Both the position numbers and the translations under genes were made by a program. Source: Parachlorella kessleri (Eukaryota; Chlorophyta; Trebouxiophyceae; Chlorellales; Chlorellaceae). Taken from it: a stretch of 31,138 nt of DNA. The stretch spans positions 1-31,138 of the forward strand of contig BBXU01001114.1 in NCBI GenBank assembly GCA_001598975.1, read 5' to 3'. The notes beneath the pieces are model-generated. The model searched no databases, had not been told where the DNA came from, and was given only the letters and a program-made list of their open reading frames with translations. Below are positions 30,909 to 31,138 of the stretch, one piece after another (within the stretch, counting starts at the first letter, position 1; each line of letters begins with the position of its first letter).

Positions 30909-31138
30909 TCAACCAGTGCCGTCTTCACTTTCATCGGACAATCTCGCGTGTAGCACGAACTTGATTCAAGGCAGAAGAAGCTATCAAGCGGAGGTGTAAG
31001 CAGTTCCTCCCTTCTGTCACGCCTGCTGTGCTTAATGCGCCTGCGCCTTCCACACGACTGCAGCAGAAATGCCACTTCACGCACCTCAAGGGTTAGCAGC
31101 GTCAGAAGTCAGAGTCAAGAGTCTCCAATCAGGGCAAC
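30909..31138 (-). promoter_or_regulatory. Upstream region of MLH3 at the window edge
   Basis: 230 bp lie beyond the MLH3 start codon and must contain its 5' UTR and at least part of its promoter. No exon of another gene was recognised. Confidence 0.4.

Overview
The window is nuclear DNA of an intron-rich eukaryote, most likely a flagellated green alga (Chlorophyta). Four things point there. It carries a plastid-type ribosomal protein S13 with an N-terminal extension, and the flagellar transport protein IFT54. Two genes have TGTAA poly(A) motifs (the usual algal form) shortly after their stops. The DNA is GC-rich, with many short GT-AG introns, poly-Q and poly-A stretches. The species cannot be named from the sequence. 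No bacterial operon, CRISPR array, tRNA, rRNA, transposase or virus was seen.

Layout, left to right: (1) 1-1064 (+), 3' end of an unrecognised gene. (2) 2432-4615 (+), plastid S13 (uS13c), six exons. (3) 4616-6064, gene-poor stretch packed with copies of a ~95-bp repeat. (4) 6065-10722 (-), FHA plus RING E3 ubiquitin ligase of the RNF8/CHFR type, ends uncertain. (5) 10900-11174 (-), possible two-exon gene for a 46-residue protein whose intron is mostly one copy of that repeat. (6) 11565-17021 (+), USP36/42-like deubiquitinase, ten exons, 917 aa. (7) 17669-19567 (-), IFT54/TRAF3IP1, seven exons. (8) 19836-22895 (+), nucleoporin NUP54, eight exons, 432 aa. (9) 23414-25252 (+), FHA-domain protein of unknown role. 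(10) 25473-30908 (-), MutL homologue MLH3, nine exons, 1254 aa. In the complete models every exon junction keeps phase.

The genes do not form a pathway. The ligase, the deubiquitinase, MLH3 and the second FHA protein have ubiquitin or DNA-damage flavours, but this may be chance in a gene-dense region. IFT54/NUP54 and the small gene/USP are divergent pairs; S13/ligase, USP/IFT54 and FHA/MLH3 are convergent pairs.

The most unusual signal is in intron structure. In S13 and NUP54 the 3' splice site plus the start of the next exon has been copied upstream inside the intron. In S13 the extra copies are still in frame and still have their own AG acceptors. In the FHA gene a 63-bp tandem duplication starts exactly at a splice donor. 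A dispersed ~95-bp repeat sits in two introns, in the same transcriptional orientation, and in one case makes up most of the intron. Together these suggest active intron and splice-site remodelling, possibly including an introner-like element.
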